From a virus, in IMG/VR virus record IMGVR_UViG_3300031658_000150, positions 1-22,234 of that record: a DNA stretch of 22,234 bases; one strand, given 5' to 3'. How positions within the stretch are numbered: position 1 is the first letter of the stretch; every line of letters starts with the position of its first letter. The position numbers and the translations under genes are program-made. A model generated the notes under the pieces. The model was given only the letters and a program-made list of their open reading frames with translations. It was not told where the DNA came from and searched no databases. Below, piece after piece: positions 1 through 7,203 of the stretch.

Positions 1-1710
1 TACTGAATAAGTAGTATTAGTATCTGTGGAAGCTATAGTACCATTAGCAGCTATAGTTATATTCGTACCAGCGGTAAGAGCAGCTACAACATTAGTAGTA
101 TCAGTGACATCGGCACTCGCTTCGATACCGTCTAGTTTAGCTCCATCCACCGAGACATTACGTCCATCAAAGGTTGAGCTAGTTGTAATAGCACCAGTCA
201 TTGCACCACCAGTTTTTGGTAGTTTTGTTGCTAAAGCAGTAGTAAGAGTAGTATTGTAATTTGCATCATCATTGATCGCGGCCGCCAGCTCGTTTAAGTC
301 ATTGAGTGTACTCGGAGCGCCTCCAATAAGAGTAGTAATTTCTGAATTAACGTAAGATTCTGTTGCATAACCGGAAGGTAACACATAGTTATTTGCGTTA
401 GTGGCAATGCCTCCTAATTTTGTATGATCAGCATCAGTAAAGACATTCGAGTCTGTAGCTGCTTCAACAGCGGCTCTGATTTCTGCGTCAGTTTGGTCGT
501 TGGTATATCCAGCACTCGCATGATTACCCCAACCGTAAGCTGTGTTCCATTGTCCTGAGTTTCCACCTGTTGCTGTTACTACGCCCGATGAAAAAGTGCC
601 CGTAGTGCTCAGGTTCTCATTACCAAAGCTGATAGCACCTGATGTATCTGTGATGGAACCTGCACCAGCAGTAAGTGTTCCGGCAGTCATCCCACCTGTG
701 ACAAAAATTCCGGCTGCGGATGTTCGTAATTTTTCGTTGCCGGTGTGGTACAGCCGAAGAATATTTGCCCCGCCTTCTAAATATTTCGTGCCGCCAGCGG
801 TCGTGAGAACAACATTTGCCCCTCGAATAAAGAGGTTGCCAGTCCCAACGTCATTGATATAACTGTGGTTACCATCGTGATATATCTCTAGATCGTCAGT
901 TCCGAATGTGAGCTTCTTGTTGTCAACTAACGATATGCCTCCGTTGGCTGTGATTTCTCCTGTAAACGTGGCCGCACCTGCCGCTGACATATCAAGAGAT
1001 AAAACAGTGGTACTTACGCCACCATCATTCCCTTGGAATATTATATCCCCATCAGATACAGTTGACTTAATGTACATGTTGTTTCCAGACTGGAATACCC
1101 TACCAAACTCGGTGCCTCCGTCTTTGAACTGGATGTCACCACCATCAGCATCAAGGATAATATCCCCTACAGCATCAACGGTAAAAGCACCTGTAGCTGT
1201 AAGCGTTGCCGCGTCAAGCGTCATGGTATCTACCACTACACCTCCGTTGGCTGTGATTTCGCCTGCGAAGGTTGCACCCGTACTTGTCAGTCTTAAAGGC
1301 TGTACACTATTGTCTAACTCAAAGTATATTTCGCCGCCGTACCTAATGTTCTTGACTGCAAAGTTACCTCCGTTATTTGTGTTATGACCTCCATAAGCGA
1401 TTATGTATGCATCACTTGAACCTAAGTTAGTTACCCATCGTTGCGCAGTATAGTTTGTTGAACTACTTGAGCCAATAACTAAAGGAGTAGTACTTCCAGA
1501 ACCAGCTTCTATAGTAAGCGCGCCTGTCATAGTGCCACCAGCTTTTGGCAGTGCTGCACCAGCAGTAGTAGTAGTCGAAGTTAATACAGCATCTCGTGCT
1601 GCGATGTCTACGCCATCAACTGTGCCGGATACTGCGATATTGCCAGTTACAGCTACGTCATCACCTACCTCGAGGCCGTTCTTTACTCTAAAATTATGAT
1701 TGTCGGCCAT
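1..1710 (-). CDS. Large tail fibre protein, N-terminal 570 residues (runs off left edge)
   Basis: The frame opens at an ATG at 1710 and stays open for 570 codons to base 1 without a stop, so the C-terminus lies outside the window. GGGGAG sits about nine bases before the ATG. The protein begins MADNHNFRVKNGLEVG and is a low-complexity, Gly/Ala/Thr-rich beta-repeat protein. Visible motifs include PKAGGTMTGAL (about residue 58) and its variant PKTGGAMTGAI (about 517), two GEITANGG units, TDDLEIYHDGNHSYINDVGT (about 290-309) followed by GNLFIRGANVV, and AYGWGNHASAGY (about 411). Such motifs are widespread in marine phage tail fibres, which are elongated trimers that contact the host. A trimerisation or chaperone domain would be expected beyond the edge but is not seen. 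It has its own promoter at 1771-1799. Fibre identity is confident; receptor is unknown. Confidence 0.85.
   Translation of the reverse strand, partial: MADNHNFRVKNGLEVGDDVAVTGNIAVSGTVDGVDIAARDAVLTSTTTTAGAALPKAGGTMTGALTIEAGSGSTTPLVIGSSSSTNYTAQRWVTNLGSSDAYIIAYGGHNTNNGGNFAVKNIRYGGEIYFELDNSVQPLRLTSTGATFAGEITANGGVVVDTMTLDAATLTATGAFTVDAVGDIILDADGGDIQFKDGGTEFGRVFQSGNNMYIKSTVSDGDIIFQGNDGGVSTTVLSLDMSAAGAATFTGEITANGGISLVDNKKLTFGTDDLEIYHDGNHSYINDVGTGNLFIRGANVVLTTAGGTKYLEGGANILRLYHTGNEKLRTSAAGIFVTGGMTAGTLTAGAGSITDTSGAISFGNENLSTTGTFSSGVVTATGGNSGQWNTAYGWGNHASAGYTNDQTDAEIRAAVEAATDSNVFTDADHTKLGGIATNANNYVLPSGYATESYVNSEITTLIGGAPSTLNDLNELAAAINDDANYNTTLTTALATKLPKTGGAMTGAITTSSTFDGRNVSVDGAKLDGIEASADVTDTTNVVAALTAGTNITIAANGTIASTDTNTTYSV
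938..1260 (-). repeat. 20-bp direct repeat inside the tail fibre gene
   Basis: An identical 20-base word occurs at 938-957 and 1241-1260. On the coding strand it encodes the EITANGG unit of two successive fibre repeats (FAGEITANGGVVV and FTGEITANGGISL). Identity at DNA level in a protein-repeat context suggests fairly recent duplication, or a spot for recombination within the fibre. Confidence 0.7.
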
Positions 1711-1734
1711 GGTTCACATCTCCCCAAGTGGCTT

Positions 1735-1751
1735 GCCCCCTTTGCGAGGGC
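1735..1751 (-). promoter_or_regulatory. Leader hairpin of the tail fibre mRNA
   Basis: In RNA sense the segment folds into a 6-bp stem (GCCCUC with GGGGGC, including a U-G pair) around a GCAAA loop. It lies in the roughly 54-base leader between the fibre promoter and the Shine-Dalgarno. No U-run follows, so it is not a good terminator. It may protect the 5' end or tune translation. Its function is inferred only. Confidence 0.4.
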
Positions 1752-1770
1752 TGAATTTTGATTTGGATAC

Positions 1771-1799
1771 AGTATAAGAAATTTTAACTGTTTTGTCAA
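1771..1799 (-). promoter_or_regulatory. Sigma70-type promoter for the large tail fibre gene
   Basis: On the minus strand TTGACA (1799-1794) is separated by exactly 17 bases from TATACT (1776-1771). An A-rich tract (GTTAAAAATAAACC) lies directly upstream, like an UP element. The predicted start is near 1764, giving a leader of about 54 bases before the fibre ATG at 1710. The promoter lies in the 112-base gap after the 65-residue gene, and its architecture matches the promoters at 6974-7002 and 21711-21739. Confidence 0.85.
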
Positions 1800-1822
1800 G
1801 GTTTATTTTTAACACCTCACGA

Positions 1823-2020
1823 TTATCCCCAAACTTTAGTAGAACCTACGTAGATTGAGTTTATTGTTGTCGAGCCTATACTAAAACCAGTAAGGGCCGC
1901 GGAACCTAGATACACTTGAGTAATACCTGAACTGGTGGGTGTATAAGGGTTACTAGGTGCCCCGCCTGATTGTGTACCTAGCTTGAGATAAGGTAATTGT
2001 GTTCCGAGTTTTAAATACAT
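1823..2020 (-). CDS. Small beta-repeat tail-fibre-associated protein (65 aa)
   Basis: The 65-residue protein starts with a tandem YLKLGTQ repeat (residues 2-8 and 11-17). It continues as short beta-strand-like units with GS-T turns (VYLGSAALTG, FSIGSTTI, IYVGSTKVWG). The terminal VGSTKVWG is a motif I associate with small phage tail accessory proteins. Its ATG overlaps the stop of the preceding gene (TAATG), and GAGGTGG lies four bases upstream, so translation is probably coupled. It is the last gene before the fibre promoter. It could be a fibre tip, clamp or connector; no specific function is recognised. Confidence 0.6.
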   Translation of the reverse strand: MYLKLGTQLPYLKLGTQSGGAPSNPYTPTSSGITQVYLGSAALTGFSIGSTTINSIYVGSTKVWG

Positions 2021-3879
2021 TACACCACCTCAAGCTCAATGCTATCAATGCATATCTTAGCGACACCAGTTGGATTAGCTGCTTGGTGTCCTAATTTAAG
2101 GACACCTAACAGTTGTTGCGCCCCAACAATGTTAGAGGTAGATGAGCTAGTACCCGAAGTAAAAGTATCACTATAGATAACAGTACCTTCACCTCCATCA
2201 GAGGGTTGTATAAGCGTATTATAAGCACCAGTTGCAGCCCAGCTGGAGGAAATAGTATTACCCTCTAACTGCAGCCCAAGCTTCACACCAGTAGATACAG
2301 CACCGCCTAACGTATACTTTATACGAAGATTGGTATTAGCAGCAATCTCACTAACGCCTGTAGGCATGTCTATATAGACACGGTCATAACAATACCCATA
2401 ATTTGGAGTAGGCATAATGTGATGCACTAATTTGTTATTGTACTCAGTGGAGTTATACATCATCATCATTTCCTGGGCAGAGTATACAGTCCGACTAAAG
2501 GCAACTCTCCTACCTGAGTTTCTATCGACACCCCAAGCCTTGCCGTGAAAATTAGTCCAAGTGGCATATTGAGATGATTTAACATTATGAGATGTTGTGT
2601 TTTCTAAAGTGTCGCCAGTTGGTAATACTAAATCTCTAAAATAAACATCTCCTCTACTACTATCTATTTTTGCGCCATTAGCTAAGTAACCACCAGAAGT
2701 CACGATAGGTTCACGGTTATTAGTCCTGTAACTATAATTGTGGAGGGCATTTAAGACAGGGGCAAGGCTACCCATAGAGCCACTAAACTCGAAGACAGTT
2801 GCTAGATTAACTGCTGGGTCAACTGCCATTTCTGTAAGAGCCCCACGAGAGCCATTGAACGATCCCATATAAAAATAGAAATCATCATAGTAATCAAACT
2901 GAGTTGGGTCTGCTTGATCAATATAGTTGGTTAAGAAGGTCTTAAACTTTAAGCGGTTTGCAACAGAGCCCACCCTTCTCAGTGACATATAATACCCATT
3001 TAGGATATGCCTAATATCCCTGTTAATTCCTTGCGTGGGTGATGTGTCATGGTAAGGGCCGTAAATATCTATGTATCCAGCACTGACTAAACTATTAGCT
3101 TTGAATGTTGCACTAGCTCTTATTTGTATAAAACCTCCAGAGCCTTTACCAGAGCGTTCAATGATGTCATGCACCTCGACTGTCTTTCCATGGATAACTA
3201 TATACTTATTACTTCCAGTCGTTGAGTGCGATATGGTCAACTCAGGGGCATCTACTACCGTGTTATCTGAGTATGGGCTGTAACCAAACCACGTTTCTTT
3301 GTGATATGTCATGCCTATTCTGTGAATAATTGTCTCACCACCTCTTGCAGTTTCAGACACCCACCCTGCGGTAATGGTTACTTCCCCAGTGCCCGTGTAT
3401 AAGAGGTATTCCTTGTTGGGGTTGACTAGATTACTGAGGTAATACTGTGGGTCTAACTTATAGGCAGGTAGTAGCGTATTTGCCTTTGGACTAGAACTTT
3501 GCCAAGTCGCAGGCATGCTTCTTGTATATGCCCTGTTCGGTGTATTCCAACTAAGGTAGGTCTTCTCTCCTTTTCTCGAGGTGTATTTGATAAAAGAATG
3601 CTGGTCTGGGGCTGCTGCAAACCAAACACCGTAATTACTGCTATCCCCCGCGTACCACGCAAGTAGAGGGTCAGTGAGCCAAGGGTTTGCAGGTAAAGCC
3701 TTTAATCTAACTTCATCGCCATTGGTAATCACATTGTATCCAGACTGGCCGTGTGGCCCAGAAGGCATGTTGTCTAAGCTGTAGGGGTTAGAATATGATC
3801 CCAATGTGCCTGAACCCGTAGTTCCATCAACCCCTCCAGAAGGGGATTCTATGTAAGGGTCACACCAGAAAATAGCCAT
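2020..3879 (-). CDS. Putative tail spike / large receptor-binding structural protein (619 aa)
   Basis: The protein opens MAIFWCDPYIESPSGGVDG and then TGSGTLGSYSNPYSL, an N-terminus I recognise from structural or spike-like proteins of marine phages. It has no predicted signal peptide or membrane segment. The middle (about residues 150-470) has many short beta-strand and Gly/Asn turns and could form a beta-helix or beta-sandwich, but no catalytic motif is evident. The C-terminal 100 residues (IKYTLGGAVSTGVKLGLQLEG, then VAKICIDSIELEVV) look like a jelly-roll carbohydrate-binding or capping module. It overlaps its neighbours by TAATG on both sides, so it belongs to the fibre operon. Spike identity is inference from context and composition. 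Confidence 0.55.
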   Translation of the reverse strand: MAIFWCDPYIESPSGGVDGTTGSGTLGSYSNPYSLDNMPSGPHGQSGYNVITNGDEVRLKALPANPWLTDPLLAWYAGDSSNYGVWFAAAPDQHSFIKYTSRKGEKTYLSWNTPNRAYTRSMPATWQSSSPKANTLLPAYKLDPQYYLSNLVNPNKEYLLYTGTGEVTITAGWVSETARGGETIIHRIGMTYHKETWFGYSPYSDNTVVDAPELTISHSTTGSNKYIVIHGKTVEVHDIIERSGKGSGGFIQIRASATFKANSLVSAGYIDIYGPYHDTSPTQGINRDIRHILNGYYMSLRRVGSVANRLKFKTFLTNYIDQADPTQFDYYDDFYFYMGSFNGSRGALTEMAVDPAVNLATVFEFSGSMGSLAPVLNALHNYSYRTNNREPIVTSGGYLANGAKIDSSRGDVYFRDLVLPTGDTLENTTSHNVKSSQYATWTNFHGKAWGVDRNSGRRVAFSRTVYSAQEMMMMYNSTEYNNKLVHHIMPTPNYGYCYDRVYIDMPTGVSEIAANTNLRIKYTLGGAVSTGVKLGLQLEGNTISSSWAATGAYNTLIQPSDGGEGTVIYSDTFTSGTSSSTSNIVGAQQLLGVLKLGHQAANPTGVAKICIDSIELEVV

Positions 3880-4091
3880 TATGTATTCTCCAGTGCATAT
3901 AGTAAGTGACCGAGTACATCAATGTTATAAGCTTCTAAGGTTCCCCCTAGAACTAATTGTTCCCGTGAAGCAGTCGTGTCTACGACTACGTCCACTACGT
4001 CCCCATCATATTTTTGAACTTTAAATTCTATTGAGTTAGCATCAATTTCTGTGTGCTCATACTCAGCAATAGTATTATGAATAATATACAT
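3879..4091 (-). CDS. Small hypothetical protein in the fibre cassette (70 aa)
   Basis: This 70-residue acidic protein begins MYIIHNTIAEYEHTEID. No family is recognised. It has no transmembrane segment, and its alternating pattern (SIEFKVQKYDGDVVDVVV) suggests a small beta-fold. GGAGATTAAT before the ATG is a strong ribosome binding site that also contains the stop of the upstream gene. The stop overlaps the next ATG (TAATG). Strict coupling to the putative spike gene downstream suggests an assembly partner or a small structural subunit. Confidence 0.6.
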   Translation of the reverse strand: MYIIHNTIAEYEHTEIDANSIEFKVQKYDGDVVDVVVDTTASREQLVLGGTLEAYNIDVLGHLLYALENT

Positions 4092-4092
4092 A

Positions 4093-4374
4093 TTAATCTC
4101 CTGTTACAAAATAAATTGTATTGGCATCTGGCGAAGAAGGCAAGGACGCGACTACTGCTGTAGCGTATGCAGCCATATTATCGAGCTTACTATGGTCTGC
4201 GTTTGTAAAGTTGTTTTGTGAAAGCTGTCCATCTTGAACGCCTAGTGATAGCTTCGAGTTTGGAATAGAAGGTAAATCGTCAGCTGCAATAGTAGACGCT
4301 TCTGATTTTGTTCTTATTACCCTACCGTCTGAAGATAGAAGTTCCGCGAGGAATCTTGCTTTGGATTTTGCCAT
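4093..4374 (-). CDS. Small tail-fibre-associated protein (93 aa)
   Basis: The protein begins MAKSKARFLAELLSSDGRVI, a start I associate with short proteins in marine phage tail cassettes. A central NNFTNADHSKLDNMAAYAT segment resembles the DADHTKLGGIATNA segment of the large fibre at 1-1710, and a C-terminal SSPDANTIYFVTGD follows. The shared D-ADH-KL-xxA pattern suggests a common fibre module. AAGGAG lies about nine bases before the ATG and overlaps the stop of the upstream gene. It is probably a fibre segment or connector; its exact role is unknown. Confidence 0.6.
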   Translation of the reverse strand: MAKSKARFLAELLSSDGRVIRTKSEASTIAADDLPSIPNSKLSLGVQDGQLSQNNFTNADHSKLDNMAAYATAVVASLPSSPDANTIYFVTGD

Positions 4375-4386
4375 TTATATGTCTCC

Positions 4387-5154
4387 TTAGACTATGATAC
4401 TATGTCGGACAACTTTGAAAACCATAGTATCGCCCGACGCAGGAGTGGCACGAAGTCTTACATTTCCAGATGAGATATCTGCGTCAAAGGTAGCTTCTGC
4501 CGCGGCACCTGTAAATATAGTGCCATATTCGGTCATTTCAGGAGTTGTTCCATTATGAATTAAAATTATTTCTGTTATATAGTAAGTACTATCTGTCGAA
4601 TTTGTAATTTGAACTGTATATCTTGCTGATCTAAACTCAGATGCCGTAAAAGAATTCACTGTAGTGACGGCAGTAGATGTAGTAGTTACTGTACTTGCAC
4701 TTATATTTGCCTGAGTATCTATGGTAAGTGCAATAATGCCTGCAGAGGACTTATATGCAGATATTTGAATTAGGTCACCTGTCGAGACGCCTGAGGTTAA
4801 AACAACTGAGGTGCCGTTTGTTGCAGTATAGTCTGCACCTGAGCCTTCGTCGAGCAGAATACCATTTAGAAATACTTGAATTTTGGCAGGAGTGCCCGTG
4901 TCGTATGCTAAAGTAGCACTGTATACATCTGAGCCTGAGAAAGTAGTTTGATTACTAGTTGCAACATACTCATAAGTTGTATGAGTAGCTGTTAGAGGGC
5001 CTCCGATTTCTACAATAGATTCGGAGCCATCGTCTTTCTTGATGTACATCTTACCGTCGTAGGTGTTAATAGCTACTTCGCCAAGGGATAGTTGAGAAGT
5101 ACTTGGACTGCCGCCCTGCGTTGCAGAGCGTTTTAATTTGATCGTTTGTGCCAT
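4387..5154 (-). CDS. Tail fibre / adaptor protein with MAQTI-KRS N-terminus (255 aa)
   Basis: Residues 1-45 carry the MAQTIKLKRSATQGGSPST and LGEVAINTYDGKMYIKKDDG motifs, the N-terminal structural module seen in many marine phage fibres and shared with the next gene upstream (5200-6213). Residues about 60-140 form a second module (TTFSGSDVYSATLAYD, then IQVFLNGILLDEG, DYTATNGTSVVLTSG, DLIQISAYKS), a beta-sandwich pattern common in phage fibres. The last 100 residues (FRSARYTVQITNSTDSTYY to FKVVRHSIIV) resemble a terminal beta-domain. The ribosome binding site GGGGAG lies six bases from the ATG. A 12-bp palindrome lies in the gap before it. It is probably a short fibre subunit or attachment adaptor. 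Confidence 0.75.
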   Translation of the reverse strand: MAQTIKLKRSATQGGSPSTSQLSLGEVAINTYDGKMYIKKDDGSESIVEIGGPLTATHTTYEYVATSNQTTFSGSDVYSATLAYDTGTPAKIQVFLNGILLDEGSGADYTATNGTSVVLTSGVSTGDLIQISAYKSSAGIIALTIDTQANISASTVTTTSTAVTTVNSFTASEFRSARYTVQITNSTDSTYYITEIILIHNGTTPEMTEYGTIFTGAAAEATFDADISSGNVRLRATPASGDTMVFKVVRHSIIV

Positions 5155-5172
5155 GTGGCTCCCCTATTACTT

Positions 5173-5184
5173 GCGTATATACGC
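5173..5184. promoter_or_regulatory. 12-bp perfect palindrome in an intergenic gap
   Basis: GCGTATATACGC is fully self-complementary and sits in the 45-base gap between two fibre genes, upstream of the ribosome binding site of the 255-aa gene. It could be a protein-binding site or, in RNA, a weak hairpin. A 12-base palindrome can arise by chance, so confidence is low. Confidence 0.25.
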
Positions 5185-5199
5185 TAGGTTATAATGTTT

Positions 5200-6213
5200 T
5201 TAGAATGAGCCGCCGTCGAGTATACCTGTAAAGGAAGCTGCAAGATTGCCTGCGGTTATTAGTTTAGAAGTAGTGCTACCATCATTGATCTGCCAGTAGT
5301 CTGCTGTTTCATTCCAAAGTATAGATACATTAGTAGAGGTTCCACGTTCAATTTCCAACCCAGCATTCTCAGAAGGAGTGCCAGTTTCGTCAACATTTAA
5401 TACCATAATAGAGTCGCCAATAGCAACAGTATTAGAGTTAACAGTAGTAGTTGTACCGTTTACAGTAAGATTACCCTGAACAATTACGTGTCCAGAAGCT
5501 GTCATTGTTGAGGCCGTAATATCATCAGAAGATAAAGTACCGTCAACAGAAACGTTATTGAATGTTACGTTTGAAGTAGTTGCAACGGGCTGCCCAATCG
5601 CAATAGAAACAGTATTTCCAGATACAGCAGTGGCTACACCAGTACCGCCTGCAACAGTAAGAGTTTCTCCTCCCGCAACAGCATTAGTAGTCCCTGTATC
5701 TGCATCAAGATTCCAAGAAGTAACAATTGCAACAGTTGAAATAGCGGTTACAAGACCTTTAGCATTAACAGTAACAACTGGAATTGCTGTAGTAGAGCCA
5801 AAGCTACCAACATTACTGTTAACAGTTGCTAAAGTACCTGCTGAGGTTACATTGCTTGTTCCATCAAAGTTTCCAGAGTTCCATGTAAGGTCTCCTGTAA
5901 TAGCAGCAGTTCGAGCGGTTGCCCATTTAGTAGCAGTACTTGCATTACCCGTTAATGCTGCAGTAATTGTCCCTGCGACAAAGTTTCCTGAGCCATCTCG
6001 CAGTACGAGCTTGCTCGCGGTATTTGATGCGGTCGCTGCAGTAATAATATCAGTATAGTACTTACCGCCGATGGCATCAATATCACCAGTGCCGCCACCA
6101 GGACGACCTACGAATAACTTATCAGAGCTAGACGAATAGGCCAACTCTCCATTTGCTAAGGAGGTAGGTACTGCTGTACCACTACTTCTTTTAATTAAAA
6201 TTGTCTGAGCCAT
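5200..6213 (-). CDS. Tail fibre protein with MAQTI-KRS N-terminus (337 aa)
   Basis: It begins MAQTILIKRSSGTAVPTSLA, followed by NGELAYSSSSDKLFVG and IDAIGG, the same N-terminal module as the 255-residue gene downstream. The body is Ala/Thr/Gly/Val-rich with fibre repeats: ALTGNASTATKWATARTAAI (the A-LTGNA-TAT pattern of phage fibre repeats), VTVNAKGLVTAIS, and VQGNLTVNGTTTTVNS with NTVAIGDSIMVLN. The C-terminus ends GILDGGSF, close to LDAGAF at the end of the preceding gene. GGAG lies seven bases before the ATG. This is probably a trimeric fibre shaft with an N-terminal attachment domain. Receptor specificity cannot be read from sequence. Confidence 0.8.
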   Translation of the reverse strand: MAQTILIKRSSGTAVPTSLANGELAYSSSSDKLFVGRPGGGTGDIDAIGGKYYTDIITAATASNTASKLVLRDGSGNFVAGTITAALTGNASTATKWATARTAAITGDLTWNSGNFDGTSNVTSAGTLATVNSNVGSFGSTTAIPVVTVNAKGLVTAISTVAIVTSWNLDADTGTTNAVAGGETLTVAGGTGVATAVSGNTVSIAIGQPVATTSNVTFNNVSVDGTLSSDDITASTMTASGHVIVQGNLTVNGTTTTVNSNTVAIGDSIMVLNVDETGTPSENAGLEIERGTSTNVSILWNETADYWQINDGSTTSKLITAGNLAASFTGILDGGSF

Positions 6214-6227
6214 TTAGGAACTCCGTC

Positions 6228-6241
6228 AGCCTTAAAAGGCT
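6228..6241 (-). repeat. Small inverted repeat over a stop codon
   Basis: AGCCT and AGGCT arms flank a four-base loop and enclose the stop codon of the 127-residue gene. In RNA it makes a weak 5-bp hairpin without a following U-run, just before the ribosome binding site of the next gene. It may damp or couple translation; this is weakly supported. Confidence 0.25.
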
Positions 6242-6615
6242 CCTGCGTCAAGCGTTTCGTCGACTTCAGCTACAACAACGGTAGTCCAAGCAAAGGTTCC
6301 TGCGCTTATTTCGCGGTATACTTTAAGTATATTATCATCTGTATCATACCACGTATCGCCTTCTGAAACATTTGTTCCTGAGGGAGTACTTGTAGTACGA
6401 AAATCTTGATCTGCAAGCTGCTCTAAAGCATTTTGCACGTTAGTTGCTGTTACTGTGCCATGAGGGGTAAAAGCAAGACTCGCTGCACTCGCTAAAGAAA
6501 TAGCTAATCCCTTGGCCTCTATTGTAGTAACCTCAGGGGCTATATTAATTGTTGTAATATTGTCTTCAACTGTTACAGTTGTTACACTCTCTGAAACAGA
6601 TACGCTAGTGCTCAT
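6232..6615 (-). CDS. Tail fibre-type short structural protein (127 aa)
   Basis: The N-terminal half is a Thr/Ser/Val-rich beta segment (SVTTVTVEDNITTINIAPEV). Next comes PHGTVTATNVQNALEQLADQ, matching the GT-ATNVQ-ALE-L coiled-coil motif of phage fibres. The C-terminal half has GDTWYDTDDNILKVYRE, a beta-hairpin module frequent in fibre and baseplate-periphery proteins, ending LDAGAF. Its ATG overlaps the stop of the upstream gene (TAATG), so translation is coupled. It is likely a short fibre or connector between the baseplate-like protein upstream and the 337-residue fibre downstream. Confidence 0.65.
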   Translation of the reverse strand: MSTSVSVSESVTTVTVEDNITTINIAPEVTTIEAKGLAISLASAASLAFTPHGTVTATNVQNALEQLADQDFRTTSTPSGTNVSEGDTWYDTDDNILKVYREISAGTFAWTTVVVAEVDETLDAGAF

Positions 6616-6953
6616 TATCGTGTAACCTCTTGCGTAAGGGTCACCTCTCCGTAAAGCAATCTAGATACTAAAGAGCCATTACTAGTATAAATTTCTAAAT
6701 CATAGAAGAAGCGCCCCGCAGTTAACCCAGTAGAAGCACTATAAGGTAAAGCCATGGTTACTTTGCCGTTTGTAGGCGTGGGAATGCCGCAGGTAAACGT
6801 AGCAGATAAACTCGAAGAACTTTTGGACGGCCGAAGCTGCGCACGAGCAGAGTATCCGGTCAGGTTTTTAGCTACTCCTGAGGTGGACACTGTAAACTCT
6901 ATCGCAAAGTCGGAACCTTGGTCGATGACCAGGTCGTAACGGGCTGCACTCAT
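6615..6953 (-). CDS. Baseplate-upper-protein-like beta-sandwich protein (112 aa)
   Basis: The 112-residue protein starts MSAARYDLVIDQGSDFAIEF and contains KNLTGYSARAQLRPSKSS, NGKVTMALPYSASTGLTAGR, FFYDLEIYTSNGSLVSRLLYG and a terminal TQEVTR. The order QGSDF, LTGYSAR-QLR, G-FFYDLE, RLL-G and EVTR matches a family of small Ig-like proteins in marine phages, resembling the N-terminal module of BppU-type baseplate proteins. It is the first gene after the perfect promoter at 6974-7002, with GGAG eight bases before the ATG and a predicted leader of only about 14 bases. It probably anchors fibres to the tail tip. The family assignment is from memory of motifs, not a search. Confidence 0.65.
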   Translation of the reverse strand: MSAARYDLVIDQGSDFAIEFTVSTSGVAKNLTGYSARAQLRPSKSSSSLSATFTCGIPTPTNGKVTMALPYSASTGLTAGRFFYDLEIYTSNGSLVSRLLYGEVTLTQEVTR

Positions 6954-6973
6954 TTGATTTTCTCCATTTGAGA

Positions 6974-7002
6974 ATTATAACTTTCTTGAGATTGCTTGTC
7001 AA
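6974..7002 (-). promoter_or_regulatory. Perfect-consensus sigma70 promoter for the fibre cassette
   Basis: On the minus strand TTGACA (7002-6997) and TATAAT (6979-6974) are both exact consensus, with the optimal 17-base spacing. An A-tract (TTAAAAAAATATATC) lies immediately upstream. The predicted start near 6967 leaves a leader of about 14 bases that holds only the ribosome binding site GGAG before the ATG at 6953. It should fire constitutively with host RNA polymerase unless blocked. Confidence 0.9.
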
Positions 7003-7029
7003 GATATATTTTTTTAATGGTTTAACTAA

Positions 7030-7191
7030 TTACCAGTTATGTATATTACCTGCTATAATAACGAAGCATGTAGCAAAATTAACTAAAACTACTACTGATC
7101 TAATTATTGCTATTGCATCCGCCTCGTTGTCTGTCTCACCTTGCTTTTCTCCAAGACTTTTAGCCCACAATCTCCATACAGTTTTTAGCAT
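7030..7191 (-). CDS. Small single-span membrane protein (53 aa)
   Basis: This short gene has an ATG at 7191 with AGGAG seven bases upstream, starting directly after the stop of the dioxygenase gene. The protein has an N-terminal amphipathic part, MLKTVWRLWAKSLGEKQGET, a charged DNEADA segment, then one hydrophobic helix of about 20 residues (roughly 30-50: RSVVVLVNFATCFVIIAGNI), ending HNW. The WRLWAKSLGEK-EAD pattern is one I associate with short conserved phage proteins. A single membrane span suggests a holin-like, signalling or membrane-anchoring role, but none is established. It lies just upstream of the promoter at 6974-7002. Confidence 0.75.
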   Translation of the reverse strand: MLKTVWRLWAKSLGEKQGETDNEADAIAIIRSVVVLVNFATCFVIIAGNIHNW

Positions 7192-7203
7192 TAAATAACT
7201 CCT

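Noticed and set aside
908-1387. Plus-strand open frame (159 codons) opposite the large fibre
   Set aside because: The opposite strand holds a continuous 570-codon frame with recognisable fibre motifs. The plus-strand product is Pro/Ser-rich and unlike any known protein.
5558-6058. Long plus-strand open frame (166 codons) opposite the 337-residue fibre gene
   Set aside because: It is a shadow of Ala/Thr/Val-rich repeats. It lacks a convincing ribosome binding site, and its product is low-complexity Val/Ala/Pro without a fold.
6960-6974. Inverted repeat TTCTC-CATTT-GAGAA near the fibre cassette promoter
   Set aside because: It overlaps the -10 box, and the predicted RNA start lies in the loop, so the promoter's own transcript would lack one arm. 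Too short to claim regulation.
6968-7198. Plus-strand open frame covering the small membrane gene
   Set aside because: The minus strand has a gene with strong ribosome binding site and a conserved-looking motif plus a consensus promoter. The plus frame has neither.
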